Positions 33,148 through 40,219 of a DNA stretch of 40,219 nt are shown piece after piece. The notes under the pieces were generated by a model that was given only the letters and a program-made list of their open reading frames with translations, did not search any database and was not told where the DNA came from. This stretch comes from DASTGO01 sp035719045. GTDB lineage: Bacteria; Actinomycetota; Actinomycetes; Actinomycetales; Kineosporiaceae. The position numbers were made by a program, and so were the translations under genes. How positions within the stretch are numbered: the stretch's first letter is position 1; every line of letters begins with the position of its first letter. The stretch is from the NCBI GenBank assembly GCA_035719045.1, contig DASTGO010000074.1, forward strand, positions 1 through 40,219, read 5' to 3'.

Positions 33148-33615
33148 CGCGTCACGCCGTGGCCCGGCACGGCCGTCCCGCCCGGGGACACCGGGCGGGA
33201 CGGCCGGGGTGGCCGGGGTGGTGTGCCTCACCCGAGCCGGGAGACGACGTGGTCCACGCAGGCGGTCAGCGCGCTGACGTCCGCGGGGTCGACGGCGGGG
33301 AACATCGCCACCCGCAGCTGGTTGCGGCCGAGCTTGCGGTACGGCTCGACGTCGACGATGCCGTTGGCGCGCAGCACCTTCGCCACCGCGGAGGCGTCCA
33401 CGGAGTCGGTGAAGTCGATGGTGCCGACCACCTGGCTGCGCGCGGCCGGGTCGGCCACGAACGGCGTGGTGTACGCGGTCTGCTCGGCCCAGCCGTACAG
33501 CCGGCTGGAGGAGTCCAGGGTCCGGCCGGCCGCCCAGGTCAGCCCGCCCTGCCCGTTCAGCCACTCGACCTGGTTGGCCAGCATCGCCAGCGTGGCCACC
33601 GCCGGGGTGTTGTAG
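30844..33615 (+). CDS. Secreted propeller-like protein, frame lacks a stop
   Basis: Starts at ATG 30844 inside the methyltransferase stop (ATGA). A short repeat (PGIPTG twice) precedes a signal sequence ending near APARAAG. The exported part has WTHNDSGNPPLLYALG, VDWEALAP, VADIGDN and YVVTKGLLSSTVYAVP, the look of a beta-propeller sensor or esterase-like secreted protein; I do not recognise a named family. A membrane helix (WMITLVGAVAFGLIAA) ends near base 32005, where the protein should stop after about 390 residues. Instead the frame stays open for another 1.6 kb, antisense to the MFS gene. Translate the first 390 residues as real; the rest is probably not functional protein. Confidence 0.6.
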   Translation: MRPGIPTGPGIPTGPGLPGRWRSAGGLLAAGTGIACAALLALLGPVAPARAAGSGDVVVDRVVRDGRIGESSGLVVARRSPGVVWTHNDSGNPPLLYALGPDGSTAATLRVSGVPNVDWEALAPATGADGAALLVVADIGDNAAVRTGIELDVVAEPRVVAGSRGSGVATLTAAPVRSIRLRYPDGAHDAETLLCDPRTGRLYVVTKGLLSSTVYAVPEQLWPGGSGRVRSGTLQPVGQVALTLVTDGAVLPDGRVLLRTYGMLAMLAPLPAPVADGSGPPRLDPLDTAPLPAQKQGEGLAILDARAGTVLLSSEGTGQDLLRLTLPAQLSRAGAPSASPAPGPSGGAAAGRPAAAGGATPTGSARHSGDAWMITLVGAVAFGLIAAQDGGERTCPGGEQQQPGGQCDQSRHDEEGGVRAGRIGQRPHRERGQSRGDPDALGHLAGRPVALSRHRAEHQGHPQRVVPGDAEPGEHQTRDGRDGSGGQPGDQPAQHGHPERGQQQLAGGQPQGQPPDQRPAHGHPGDDGGDGSGGGGRVHPGALPQQVRRPCGADELDPDAGDQRPGEQPEGGAEPAGAPGPAFQHGVHGRGAARDPVQQPRDQRQQRQHHDRGRAPPPAQPDPGAHREWGEQPDPRGHPVALRQHGGPGLMVVVGQGGIDGVHHDRAAGADEQCRRQGDPGVTGQAECDRPAAEQDQPEPHGPAAAQPADQRDGERAGDQRPGGQGEAVQPHHGPAGALLGAQQLQQGPEAVQQPGPGGQGGVAGVGHRVTPWPGTAVPPGDTGRDGRGGRGGVPHPSRETTWSTQAVSALTSAGSTAGNIATRSWLRPSLRYGSTSTMPLARSTFATAEASTESVKSMVPTTWLRAAGSATNGVVYAVCSAQPYSRLEESRVRPAAQVSPPCPFSHSTWLASIASVATAGVL
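30850..30885 (+). repeat. 18-bp perfect direct repeat at gene start
   Basis: CCCGGTATCCCGACAGGA occurs twice in tandem (30850-30867 and 30868-30885), followed by a third degenerate copy. It encodes PGIPTG repeats at the N-terminus of the secreted protein and lies within 700 bases of two other in-frame repeat arrays. Confidence 0.9.
33171..33205 (-). terminator. Terminator of serC
   Basis: GGCCGTCCCGCCCGG at 33171-33185 pairs perfectly over 15 bp with 33191-33205 across a 5-base loop, just after serC on the minus strand and before the MFS start. Confidence 0.85.
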
Positions 33616-34367
33616 GTCTGGTCCTTGCGGGAGTTGTCGATCGCCGTGGTGAGGTCGAGGAAGTCCGGGATCCAGCGGCCGGACGCCTTGATCCGGGCCA
33701 CCCGCTCGATCGCGGCGGGGGACATCACCGCCAGCCACAGCCCGCCGTCGGAGGCGAAGGACTTCTGCGGGGCGAAGTAGTAGACGTCGGCCTGGGTGAT
33801 GTCGACCGGCAGGCCGCCCGCCCCGGAGGTGGCGTCGACGAGCACCAGTGCACCCTCGTCGGCGCCCGCGACCCGCTGCACCGCCGCCATCACGCCGGTC
33901 GAGGTCTCGTTGTGCGCCCAGGCGTAGACGTCGGCGCCGGCCTCGGCCACCGGCTGCGGCAGCGTGCCGGGCTCACCCTTGATGATGCTGGATGCGGCCA
34001 GGAAGGGGGCCTTGTCCGTCACCGAGGCGAACTTCGAGGAGAACTCCCCGAACGCCAGGTGCTGGGCCTTGTCCTGCACCAGGTTGAACGCGGCGATGTC
34101 CCAGAAACAGGTCGAGCCGCCGTTGCCGAGCACCACCTCGTAGCCCTCAGGCAGGCCGAAGAACGTGGTCAGACCCTCACGAACCCGGCGGACCAGGTCC
34201 TTGACCGGCTTCTGCCGGTGCGAGGTTCCCAGCACGGACCGGCCGAGGGACGCCAGGTACTCGACCTGCTCCGGACGGACCTTGCTCGGACCGGACCCGA
34301 AGCGTCCGTCGGCGGGCAGGAGGTCGGCGGGGATGGTGATCTGCGTGGCCTCGGTCGCAGTGCTCAC
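33228..34367 (-). CDS. serC: Phosphoserine transaminase
   Basis: PLP-dependent aminotransferase of 379 residues, the second enzyme of serine synthesis (3-phosphohydroxypyruvate plus glutamate to phosphoserine), of the mycobacterial type. The PLP lysine is K202 in FAPQKSFASDGG. Other blocks are FGSGPSKVRPEQ at the N-terminus, LGTSHRQKPVK, and the C-terminal GRNQLRVAMFP. The start is GTG 34367 with GAAGGCAG upstream. The gene is monocistronic by its terminator. In other bacteria SerC also serves the pyridoxal phosphate pathway, and pdxH lies 3.4 kb away. Confidence 0.96.
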   Translation of the reverse strand: MSTATEATQITIPADLLPADGRFGSGPSKVRPEQVEYLASLGRSVLGTSHRQKPVKDLVRRVREGLTTFFGLPEGYEVVLGNGGSTCFWDIAAFNLVQDKAQHLAFGEFSSKFASVTDKAPFLAASSIIKGEPGTLPQPVAEAGADVYAWAHNETSTGVMAAVQRVAGADEGALVLVDATSGAGGLPVDITQADVYYFAPQKSFASDGGLWLAVMSPAAIERVARIKASGRWIPDFLDLTTAIDNSRKDQTYNTPAVATLAMLANQVEWLNGQGGLTWAAGRTLDSSSRLYGWAEQTAYTTPFVADPAARSQVVGTIDFTDSVDASAVAKVLRANGIVDVEPYRKLGRNQLRVAMFPAVDPADVSALTACVDHVVSRLG

Positions 34368-34476
34368 AGGTCTGCCTTCGGTCGGGGGCGGGACGGATGA
34401 GGGGCGACGGCGACGGCGCCCGGGCAGCCAGTGTCCCGCACCCCCGCTCGGTCCCGGTCACCGCCCCGCCCGAGGC

Positions 34477-34516
34477 GACGGCCGCGGCTGCCCGTCCCGG
34501 AGCAGCCGCGGCCGTC
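34477..34516 (-). terminator. Terminator of the LCP gene
   Basis: GACGGCCGCGGCTGC at 34477-34491 pairs perfectly with 34502-34516 across a 10-base loop, immediately downstream of the minus-strand LCP gene. Confidence 0.85.
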
Positions 34517-34521
34517 CCACC

Positions 34522-35814
34522 TCACTCCTGGCAGACCTGCGCCGTGTCCAGGGCCGAGCGGGTACCCGGGCCCGGCGTGCTGCCCGGCGTACGGGCGGGC
34601 TTGGTCCTGGCCGTGGCCGTCGGGGTCGGGGTGCCGGCCGGGTCCGCCCCGGTCACGGACGCCCGGGGAGATCCGGACGCGGGGTCGAGCGCATCGGTGA
34701 CCATCCGCCGGATGTCCGGGATGTCCGGTCTCGTGGTGTCGATGACGGACGGGCCGAGCACGAGCGTGCGCAGCCGCGCCGACCGGATCTTCGTCCCCAG
34801 CTCCACCCACTTCGGGATGTCCGCCAGCGGCACCGAGGTCATCAGGTTGGGCCCCAGTGGGAGCAGCTTCGGCAGCGAGGCACCCAGCCTGACCGGGTCG
34901 ACCTGCCTGGCCAGCGCGGAGACCAGGCAGCGCTGGCGGGCCATCCGGTCGGGGTCGTCGGTGCTCCACCGGGACCGGGCGAACCACAGCGCCTGGTAGC
35001 CGTTGAGGTGCTGGCGGCCCGGCTGGAGCCAGCTCGTTGCCACCGGGTGCTCCACGCTGCCGCCGATCGGCAGCCGCTGGGTGACGGTCACGTCGACGCC
35101 GCCGAGGGCGTCCACGGCGTCGGCGAAGCCCTGGAGATTGAGCATCACGTAGTCGTCGATGGTCAGGCCGGTCACCTGCTCGACGCCCTGCACGGTCGCG
35201 GTCAGGCCCGGGTGCTTGTCGCCCGGGTAGAGGTTCTGGTGCGCGTCCCCCCAGGTCCACAGGGAGTTGAGCAGGCACTCGGTATTCGCGTGGGCCGCGG
35301 GGTTGAGGCAGGAGAAGCCGTCGGGGAACACCGCCGCAGCGGGTGATCCGGGCGGGAACGGCACCCGCTGCAGGTTGCGGGGCAGGCTGACCAGCAGGGT
35401 GTCCCCGGTGGCCGTGTCGATGCTGGCCACGATGATGCTGTCCGGGCGGACGCCGGTCCGGTCCGGTCCGGAGTCCCCGCCCAGCAGCAGCAGGTTGTGT
35501 CGCGGCCCGCCGGGCAGGTTCGCCGTCGGGCTGGGCCCGGCGGGGACCGGGGCCTGCCGGCCGGCGGCCGTGAGTTGGGCCTGCACCCCGGTCCCGACCG
35601 CCACCACGGCCAGCGCCGCCGCGATCGAGGTGGTGAACGCCCGGCGGCGGGTCCGGTTGCGCGCCCTGCGCAGTGCTGCGGTGGCCAGGTCGGCGGCACC
35701 ACGGGCAGGTCCGGGCACGGCCGGCCCGAGGTCGTCGTCCTGCAGCCGGCGCAGGGTCCGGGTCAGCCGGTCCTGGCCGTCGGGATCGGATCCGGGGCAG
35801 TAACGCTCGCTCAC
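34522..35814 (-). CDS. LytR-CpsA-Psr (LCP) family protein
   Basis: Membrane-anchored protein of 430 residues. A cytoplasmic segment of about 55 residues precedes one membrane helix (AFTTSIAAALAVVAVGTG), then the extracytoplasmic LCP domain from HNLLLLGGDSG to about residue 330. Characteristic residues are VRPDSIIVASID, SLPRNL, and RSRWSTDDPDRMARQRCLV with the conserved Asp/Arg set that binds polyprenyl phosphate. LCP proteins transfer glycopolymers such as arabinogalactan or teichoic acids to peptidoglycan. A cysteine pair (SCLNPAAHANTEC) may form a disulfide. The C-terminus is Pro/Thr-rich. GTG 35814 with GGAGGT upstream overlaps the stop of the sigma factor gene, so both are translated together. 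Confidence 0.92.
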   Translation of the reverse strand: MSERYCPGSDPDGQDRLTRTLRRLQDDDLGPAVPGPARGAADLATAALRRARNRTRRRAFTTSIAAALAVVAVGTGVQAQLTAAGRQAPVPAGPSPTANLPGGPRHNLLLLGGDSGPDRTGVRPDSIIVASIDTATGDTLLVSLPRNLQRVPFPPGSPAAAVFPDGFSCLNPAAHANTECLLNSLWTWGDAHQNLYPGDKHPGLTATVQGVEQVTGLTIDDYVMLNLQGFADAVDALGGVDVTVTQRLPIGGSVEHPVATSWLQPGRQHLNGYQALWFARSRWSTDDPDRMARQRCLVSALARQVDPVRLGASLPKLLPLGPNLMTSVPLADIPKWVELGTKIRSARLRTLVLGPSVIDTTRPDIPDIRRMVTDALDPASGSPRASVTGADPAGTPTPTATARTKPARTPGSTPGPGTRSALDTAQVCQE

Positions 35815-36359
35815 CACGACACCTCCGGGGTCGCCGTACGGGTGGTGGAGGCGGGCAGCGGTGTTCCCGGCCGGAACGCCGCCAGTTCCGGGGCGATCTG
35901 GCGCAGCCTGGCCAGCGACCGGAACGCGATCGAACGCACCGTGCCGACCCGGATCCCGAGCATCCGTGCCGTGGCGACCTCGTCGAGGTCCTCCACGTAC
36001 CGGCAGACCAGGACCGCCCGCTGACGCGGGGACAGCCGGGCCAGGGCCCGCCGCAGCACCATCCGGTCGTCCACGGTGCCGGTCAGGTCGGCCAGTTGCC
36101 GGACGGGCGGATCCTCCACGGCGTCCTCCCGGAGCACGCCGCGCCGGCGCCACCGGGAGATCTGCAGCCGGTGCATGGTGACCCGGACGTACGCCTCGGG
36201 ATCGTCCACCGCCCCCCACCGGGGAACCAGTCGGGACAGCGCCTCCTGCAGCAGGTCCTCGGCATGGGCCTGGTCCGTGAGCAGCCGTGCGGTGCGCAGC
36301 AGCGGACCCGACCGTGCTGTGACGAAGGCCCGGAAATCGGCCTCGGCCTCGGGGTTCAT
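35811..36359 (-). CDS. SigE-family ECF sigma factor
   Basis: Sigma factor of 182 residues. Region 2 is FRAFVTARSGPLLRTARLL through AEDLLQEAL to YVRVTMHRLQISRWRRR; region 4 is LSPRQRAVLVCRYVEDLDEVATARMLGIRVGTVRS. ATG 36359 is preferred to GTG 36365 because GGAGGTGGT lies at the right distance. Its stop is embedded in the GTG start of the LCP gene (GTGA). The membrane LCP protein carries a cytoplasmic arm and could restrain the sigma factor, so a cell-envelope stress circuit is plausible; this is context-based inference. Confidence 0.92.
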   Translation of the reverse strand: MNPEAEADFRAFVTARSGPLLRTARLLTDQAHAEDLLQEALSRLVPRWGAVDDPEAYVRVTMHRLQISRWRRRGVLREDAVEDPPVRQLADLTGTVDDRMVLRRALARLSPRQRAVLVCRYVEDLDEVATARMLGIRVGTVRSIAFRSLARLRQIAPELAAFRPGTPLPASTTRTATPEVSW

Positions 36360-36486
36360 GACCACCTCCGGCCGGACAGACGCACGGGGGCGATCTCGCT
36401 ATGCCTGCCCTGGGGGGACAGTTTCCCCGACCCCGGACTCCGCCCCTTCGACCCGCACCGGGAGCGGCGTCGGGCGCAGCCGGACA

Positions 36487-36523
36487 CCCCGGCCGGCGGT
36501 GGCGCGATCACGGCCGGCCGGGG
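36487..36523 (-). terminator. Terminator of the citrate synthase gene
   Basis: CCCCGGCCGGC at 36487-36497 pairs perfectly with GCCGGCCGGGG at 36513-36523, downstream of minus-strand citrate synthase. Confidence 0.7.
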
Positions 36524-36552
36524 GCACAGGGTCTTCCGGGGCGTCCGGGCGG

Positions 36553-37668
36553 TCAGCTGACCGTGCCCAGCCGCAGCGCCTCGTCCCAGCCCGCGACGGC
36601 CTCGACCGGGCGTGGCCCGCCCCCCACGTACCGTGCGGAAGGGCGGACCAGCCGGCTGGTCCGCTTGTGCTCCAGGATGTGCGCGGCCCAGCCCGCGGTC
36701 CGGGCACAGGTGAACATGGCCGGGAACATCCGGGCCGGGACCTGCGCGAAGTCGAGCACCACGGCCGCCCAGAACTCCACGTTGGTGGCCAGGACCCGGT
36801 CGGGACGGCGGGCCTGCAACTCCGTCAGCGCCGCGACCTCGAGAGCGTGCGCCACCTCGTACCGCGGGGCGTTCAACCGCCGCGCGGTCTCCCGCAGCAC
36901 CTTCGCCCGCGGGTCCTCCGCCCGGTACACCCGGTGCCCGAAGCCCATCAGCCGCTCGCCGCGGTCCAGGACGCCCCGCACGTAGGCATCGGCGTCACCG
37001 GTCTTCTCGACGCCCTCGATCATGTGCAGCACCCGGGCGGGCGCGCCGCCGTGCAGCGGGCCGGACATCGCCCCGACCGCCCCGGACAGGCAGGCGGCGA
37101 CGTCGGCGCCGGTCCCCGCGATCACCCGGGCGGTGAACGTCGAGGCGTTCATCCCGTGCTCGGCGGCGGACACCCAGTAGGCGTCCAGGGCCTCGGCGTG
37201 CCGCGGGTCGGGCTCGCCGTGCCAGCGGATCATGAACCGCTCGACGATGGTCTTCGCCCGGTCCACCTCGCGCTGGGGGACCATCGGCCGGTCGTAGCCG
37301 CGGGCCGACTGCGCCACGAAGGACAGCGCCATCACCGAGGCCCGGGCCAGGTCCTCGCGGGCCTGGCCGGCGTCGATGTCCAGCAGCGGCCGGAATCCCC
37401 ACACCGGGGCCAGTTGCGCCAGCGCGGACTGCACGTCGACCCGGACGTCACCGGTGCGCACCGGCAGCGGGAACGGCTCGGCCGGGGGCAGGCCGGGGTT
37501 GAACTTGTTGTCCACCAACAGGCCCCACACATTGCCGAAGCTCACCCGGCCGACCAGGTCCTCGATGTCCACCCCGCGGTACCGCAGCGCGCCGCCCTCC
37601 CGGTCCGGCTCGGCGATCTCGGTCTCGAAGGCGACGACCCCCTCCAGACCAGGCACGAAGTCGGACAT
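36553..37668 (-). CDS. citA: Citrate synthase 2
   Basis: Short-type citrate synthase of 371 residues, condensing oxaloacetate with acetyl-CoA, like CitA (Rv0889c) of M. tuberculosis. Signatures are FRGVDIEDL-like YRGVDIEDLVGR, EHGMNASTFTARV and GPLHGGAPARVL with the catalytic histidines, MGFGHRVYRAEDPRAK, and FAQVPARMFPAMFTCARTAGW. The position of the usual catalytic Asp appears as Glu in NVEFWAAVVL. ATG 37668 is preceded by AAGGAG. It is divergent from pdxH, an association I recall from other actinobacteria. A second, long-type citrate synthase probably exists elsewhere in the genome. Confidence 0.94.
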   Translation of the reverse strand: MSDFVPGLEGVVAFETEIAEPDREGGALRYRGVDIEDLVGRVSFGNVWGLLVDNKFNPGLPPAEPFPLPVRTGDVRVDVQSALAQLAPVWGFRPLLDIDAGQAREDLARASVMALSFVAQSARGYDRPMVPQREVDRAKTIVERFMIRWHGEPDPRHAEALDAYWVSAAEHGMNASTFTARVIAGTGADVAACLSGAVGAMSGPLHGGAPARVLHMIEGVEKTGDADAYVRGVLDRGERLMGFGHRVYRAEDPRAKVLRETARRLNAPRYEVAHALEVAALTELQARRPDRVLATNVEFWAAVVLDFAQVPARMFPAMFTCARTAGWAAHILEHKRTSRLVRPSARYVGGGPRPVEAVAGWDEALRLGTVS

Positions 37669-37815
37669 CTGCACGCTCCTTCGGATGGGGCCGGCAGGTG
37701 GGCCGGCGGCGTCAGGGGTGCCGGTCCGGGGGTGGCCGGTGCGGCAGCTAGCGACATTGTGACTCGCGGCCCACCCGCGACCGTGCAGCCCGGCCCGGGC
37801 GGGCAGACTGGCCCG

Positions 37816-38538
37816 GTGGTCGACACCGAGAACGAGCACCCCTCGTACGCCACCGAGCGCATCGAGTACCTGACCCCTGATCTGCGCGAGATCGACCTGG
37901 CGCGGCACCCGCTCGCCCAGTTCGAGCGCTGGTACGGGCAGGCCCGCGACGGCGGGGTCCTGGAGCCCAACGCGATGGTCGTGGCCACCGTCGACGCGAC
38001 CGGGGCCCCCTCCCTGCGGACGGTCCTGCTGAAGGAGGCGGACCCCCGCGGTTTCGTCTTCTACACCAACTACCGTTCCCGCAAGGGTTCCGAGATCGGG
38101 ACCGGCGGCCCGGTCGCGCTGGCCTTCACCTGGATCCCGCAGCACCGGCAGGTCACCGTGCGCGGGGTCGCCGAGCGGGTGAGCCGGGAGGAGACCGCGG
38201 CGTACTACCGGCAGCGGCCCTGGGACTCCCGGATCGGGGCCTGGGCCAGCCACCAGTCCCGGCCGCTGGACCACCGCAGCACCCTCGACGCCCGCTGGGC
38301 CGAACTGGCCGCGCGCTGGCCCGACCACGGCGGTCCCGACGACGTGCCGGTGCCCGACCACTGGGGCGGGTTCGTGGTCCGCGCGGTCGAGGTGGAGTTC
38401 TGGCAGGGGCGCCCCTCCCGCCTGCACGACCGGCTGGCCTACCTCGCCCGCGGCTTCTCCCCGGGCCGTGACGACCCCGCGGACCTGCCTGCCCTGGACG
38501 ACCCCGACGGATGGGACGTGCTGCGGAGACAGCCCTGA
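37816..38538 (+). CDS. pdxH: Pyridoxamine 5'-phosphate oxidase
   Basis: FMN-dependent oxidase of 240 residues that makes pyridoxal 5'-phosphate from pyridoxamine or pyridoxine phosphate. Signatures are EPNAMVVATVDATGAPSLRTVLLKE, FYTNYRSRKGSEIG (FMN binding), QVTVRGVAERVS, and the C-terminal EVEFWQGRPSRLHDRLAY, which is diagnostic of PNPOx. The start GTG 37816 gives the usual N-terminal length; no strong ribosome site precedes it. The end overlaps the start of the downstream MFS gene by 28 bases. Divergent citrate synthase shares the upstream region. Confidence 0.95.
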   Translation: MVDTENEHPSYATERIEYLTPDLREIDLARHPLAQFERWYGQARDGGVLEPNAMVVATVDATGAPSLRTVLLKEADPRGFVFYTNYRSRKGSEIGTGGPVALAFTWIPQHRQVTVRGVAERVSREETAAYYRQRPWDSRIGAWASHQSRPLDHRSTLDARWAELAARWPDHGGPDDVPVPDHWGGFVVRAVEVEFWQGRPSRLHDRLAYLARGFSPGRDDPADLPALDDPDGWDVLRRQP

Positions 38539-39878
38539 CCGGCACCCGCGACACCGGGACCGCTCCCGGCACACCGCGCCCGCGTCGCCGGCTGCTCGCC
38601 GACCTCACCCCGCTGCGGGAGAGCCCGGCGTTCCGGCGGCTGTGGTCCGGGCAGGCCCTGGCCAACATCGGGCAGCAGTTCGCGTTCACGGCGATCGGCC
38701 TGCAGGTCTACGCGCTCACCGGGTCCAGCTTCGCGGTCGGTCTGGTCGGGGTCTGCGGGCTGCTCCCGCTGGTGCTGCTCGGCCTGTACGGCGGGGCCGT
38801 CGTCGACGCCCACGACCGGCGGACGGTCGCCGTGGTGTCCGGGCTCGGCCTGTGGACCGTCTCCCTGGTGACCGCCCTGCAGTCCTGGCTCGGGATGCGC
38901 TCGGTGCTCCTGCTGTACGTGCTCGTCGCCGCCCAGGCTGCGGCCTTCGCGGTGAACAACCCGGCCCGCTCGACGATCATGTCGGTCCTGGTCCGGCGGG
39001 AACTGCTGCCGACCGCGAACGCCCTGTCGATGCTGTCCTTCCAGCTCGGCTGGGCGATCGGGCCGATCCTGGGTGCCTGGACGGCGAGCGCCTACGGGTT
39101 CCGCTCCGCCTACACCGTCGACGCGATCACCTACCTCGCCGCGCTGACCGGGATGTGGCGGCTGCCGCGGCTGCCTCCGCAGGGTGAGCCCCGCCGGGCC
39201 GGGCTGCGCAGCGTGCTGGAGGGACTGCGCTTCCTCGGGACCAGGCCGAACGTCCGGATGACGTTCCTGGTCGACCTCACCGCCATGGTGCTGGCCCAGC
39301 CGCGGGCACTGTTCCCCGCGATCGGTGCCCTCGTGCTCGGCGGCGGAAAGACCACCGCGGGTGCCCTGGCCTCGGCGATCGCGGTGGGTGCGGTGCTGGC
39401 CAGCCTGCTGTCCGGGCCGCTGGGACGGGTCCGCCGGCAGGGCGTGGCCGTGCTGCTGTGCGTGGCCGGCTGGGGGGCGGCGATCGCGGGCTTCGGGCTG
39501 ATCTGCCTGATCGCGGCACCGGAACACCTTCCGGGCCCGGGGGCGTCCGGGACCGCCGCGGTCTCCTGGCTGCTGGTCCCGGCGGTGATCGCGCTGGCAC
39601 TGTCCGGGATGGCCGACGCCGTCAGTTCGGTGTTCCGCAACACGATCCTGCAGGCGGCCACCCCGGACTCCCTGCGTGGGCGGTTGCAGGGGGTGTTCAT
39701 CGTCGTGGTGGCCGGCGGACCACGGCTGGGCGACCTGGTCGCCGGGACCGGCGGGAAGCTGTTCGGCGAGCCCCTGGCCGCTCTGGCCGGGGGGCTGGCC
39801 TGTGTGCTCGCCGTCGTCGCCCTGGCCCGCCGGCAGCCGAGGTTCGCCCGCTACGACGCCGCCCACCCGCAACCCTGA
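38511..39878 (+). CDS. MFS exporter, EntS-like
   Basis: Major facilitator transporter of 455 residues overlapping pdxH by 28 bases at ATG 38511. It has the lead-in LRESPAFRRLWSGQALANIG, the helix 2-3 loop VVDAHDRRTVAVVSG, NNPARSTIMSVLVRRELLPTANAL after helix 4, and LRGRLQGVFIVVVAGGPRLGD in the second half, all typical of the EntS/MFS_3 exporter group, a relative of the exporter at 638. The N-terminal 30 residues are basic and Pro/Thr-rich. Overlap with pdxH suggests co-translation but no shared pathway is evident. The substrate is unknown. Confidence 0.9.
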   Translation: MGRAAETALTGTRDTGTAPGTPRPRRRLLADLTPLRESPAFRRLWSGQALANIGQQFAFTAIGLQVYALTGSSFAVGLVGVCGLLPLVLLGLYGGAVVDAHDRRTVAVVSGLGLWTVSLVTALQSWLGMRSVLLLYVLVAAQAAAFAVNNPARSTIMSVLVRRELLPTANALSMLSFQLGWAIGPILGAWTASAYGFRSAYTVDAITYLAALTGMWRLPRLPPQGEPRRAGLRSVLEGLRFLGTRPNVRMTFLVDLTAMVLAQPRALFPAIGALVLGGGKTTAGALASAIAVGAVLASLLSGPLGRVRRQGVAVLLCVAGWGAAIAGFGLICLIAAPEHLPGPGASGTAAVSWLLVPAVIALALSGMADAVSSVFRNTILQAATPDSLRGRLQGVFIVVVAGGPRLGDLVAGTGGKLFGEPLAALAGGLACVLAVVALARRQPRFARYDAAHPQP

Positions 39879-39880
39879 CC

Positions 39881-39892
39881 GGCGGATCCGCC
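39881..39892. terminator. Short palindrome between convergent genes
   Basis: GGCGGATCCGCC follows the MFS stop directly. Flanking CCCTGA and TCAGGG, which contain the stop codons of the two convergent genes, can extend the pairing. It may serve as a bidirectional terminator. Confidence 0.4.
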
Positions 39893-39912
39893 GACCGCGG
39901 CCGCCTGCGCTC

Positions 39913-40219
39913 TCAGGGCGTGAACAGGGTCCAGACGGTGTCCGCCTCGCCATGCCGTCCCAGGTCGTCGAGGAAGGCCGCGAGGAACCCGCCCAGTTGC
40001 AGCGCCTGCCGCTCGTCCCCCGCGGAGCGCGCCTCCAGGGCCGCCTCGTGCAGCTCGGTCAGGCATTCCTCGGCCCGGCCCAGCTCTTCCAGGACCTGCG
40101 CCCGCAGTCCGACCACATCGCGGGCGGAGCGGGCGTCGCCGAGGGCCCGGAACGCCTCGTCCAGCCCCTGCGCCGCATGCAGCGCCCCGGGGAGCTGACC
40201 GGCCGCGGCGAGCACCCGG
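39913..40219 (-). CDS. C-terminal part of a helical-repeat (TPR-like) protein
   Basis: The last 101 codons of a gene that enters from the right edge; the GTG at 40215 is probably internal. The residues are Ala/Leu/Glu/Arg-rich helices with the spacing of tetratricopeptide repeats (ALGDARSARDVVGLRAQVLEELG, then ALEARSAGDERQALQLGGFLA). Such C-terminal repeats often belong to regulators or scaffold proteins. The domain ahead of it lies outside the window, so no function can be given. Confidence 0.6.
   Translation of the reverse strand, partial: RVLAAAGQLPGALHAAQGLDEAFRALGDARSARDVVGLRAQVLEELGRAEECLTELHEAALEARSAGDERQALQLGGFLAAFLDDLGRHGEADTVWTLFTP

Noticed and set aside
36820..36860. Citrate synthase inactive because the catalytic Asp is Glu
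   Set aside because: From memory the same NVEFWAAVVL block occurs in other actinobacterial citrate synthase 2 proteins, so it is more likely a family trait than a defect.
1..40219. tRNA genes, CRISPR arrays, transposases or integrases
   Set aside because: No clover-leaf sequences, regularly spaced repeats with unique spacers, or mobile-element proteins were recognised; the tandem repeats found are contiguous.

Overview
The window is very GC-rich DNA with the codon bias, GTG starts and gene families of a free-living Actinomycetota: mycobacterial-type oxyR-ahpC-ahpD, SigE-family sigma factors, a short citrate synthase next to pdxH, and AldR/ald. The plant-cell-wall-degrading genes suggest a soil or litter organism. 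A Nakamurella- or Streptomyces-like lineage is possible, but the genus cannot be fixed from sequence reading alone. I saw no tRNA, rRNA, CRISPR array, insertion sequence or integrase.

Layout. 0.1-2.2 kb: a MarR regulator overlapping an MFS exporter. 1.7-4.3 kb: oxyR divergent from ahpC-ahpD, with a strong terminator. 4.4-6.5 kb: a CPBP membrane protease divergent from agmatine deiminase. 6.5-10.5 kb (minus strand): ctaD and, upstream of it, a secreted endoglycoceramidase-like GH5. 10.7-12.0 kb (minus): codA, cytosine deaminase. 12.8-25.7 kb (plus): a cellulolytic island. 25.8-27.3 kb (minus): a cytosine-permease-type codB interrupted by one frameshift. 27.5-29.3 kb: an Lrp/AsnC regulator divergent from alanine dehydrogenase. 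29.4-33.1 kb: a methyltransferase, a secreted propeller-like protein, and an MFS gene running head-on into it. 33.2-37.7 kb (minus): serC, a LytR-CpsA-Psr protein with its sigma factor, and citrate synthase. 37.8-39.9 kb (plus): pdxH and an MFS exporter. The right edge holds the end of a helical-repeat gene on the minus strand.

The island is the most interesting part. In order it holds an expansin-CBM2, an uncharacterised exported membrane-anchored protein, a GH74 xyloglucanase-CBM2, an AA10 lytic polysaccharide monooxygenase-CBM2-Cip1-like protein, a GH5-CBM2-GH6 double cellulase, and an ECF sigma factor overlapping a single-pass membrane protein. Together these would loosen cellulose, strip xyloglucan, cut crystalline chains oxidatively and hydrolyse them by endo and exo action. 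The sigma/membrane pair could sense the polymer outside the cell. The island lies on the opposite strand exactly between codB and codA, which keep the collinear codB-codA order. This suggests insertion into an ancestral codBA operon, after which codB picked up a frameshift.

Two convergent gene pairs (MFS/oxyR near 1.9 kb, and secreted protein/MFS near 32.0 kb) have no in-frame stop where their conserved domains end, so their reading frames continue deep into each other. Most gene ends elsewhere are marked by long perfect hairpins.
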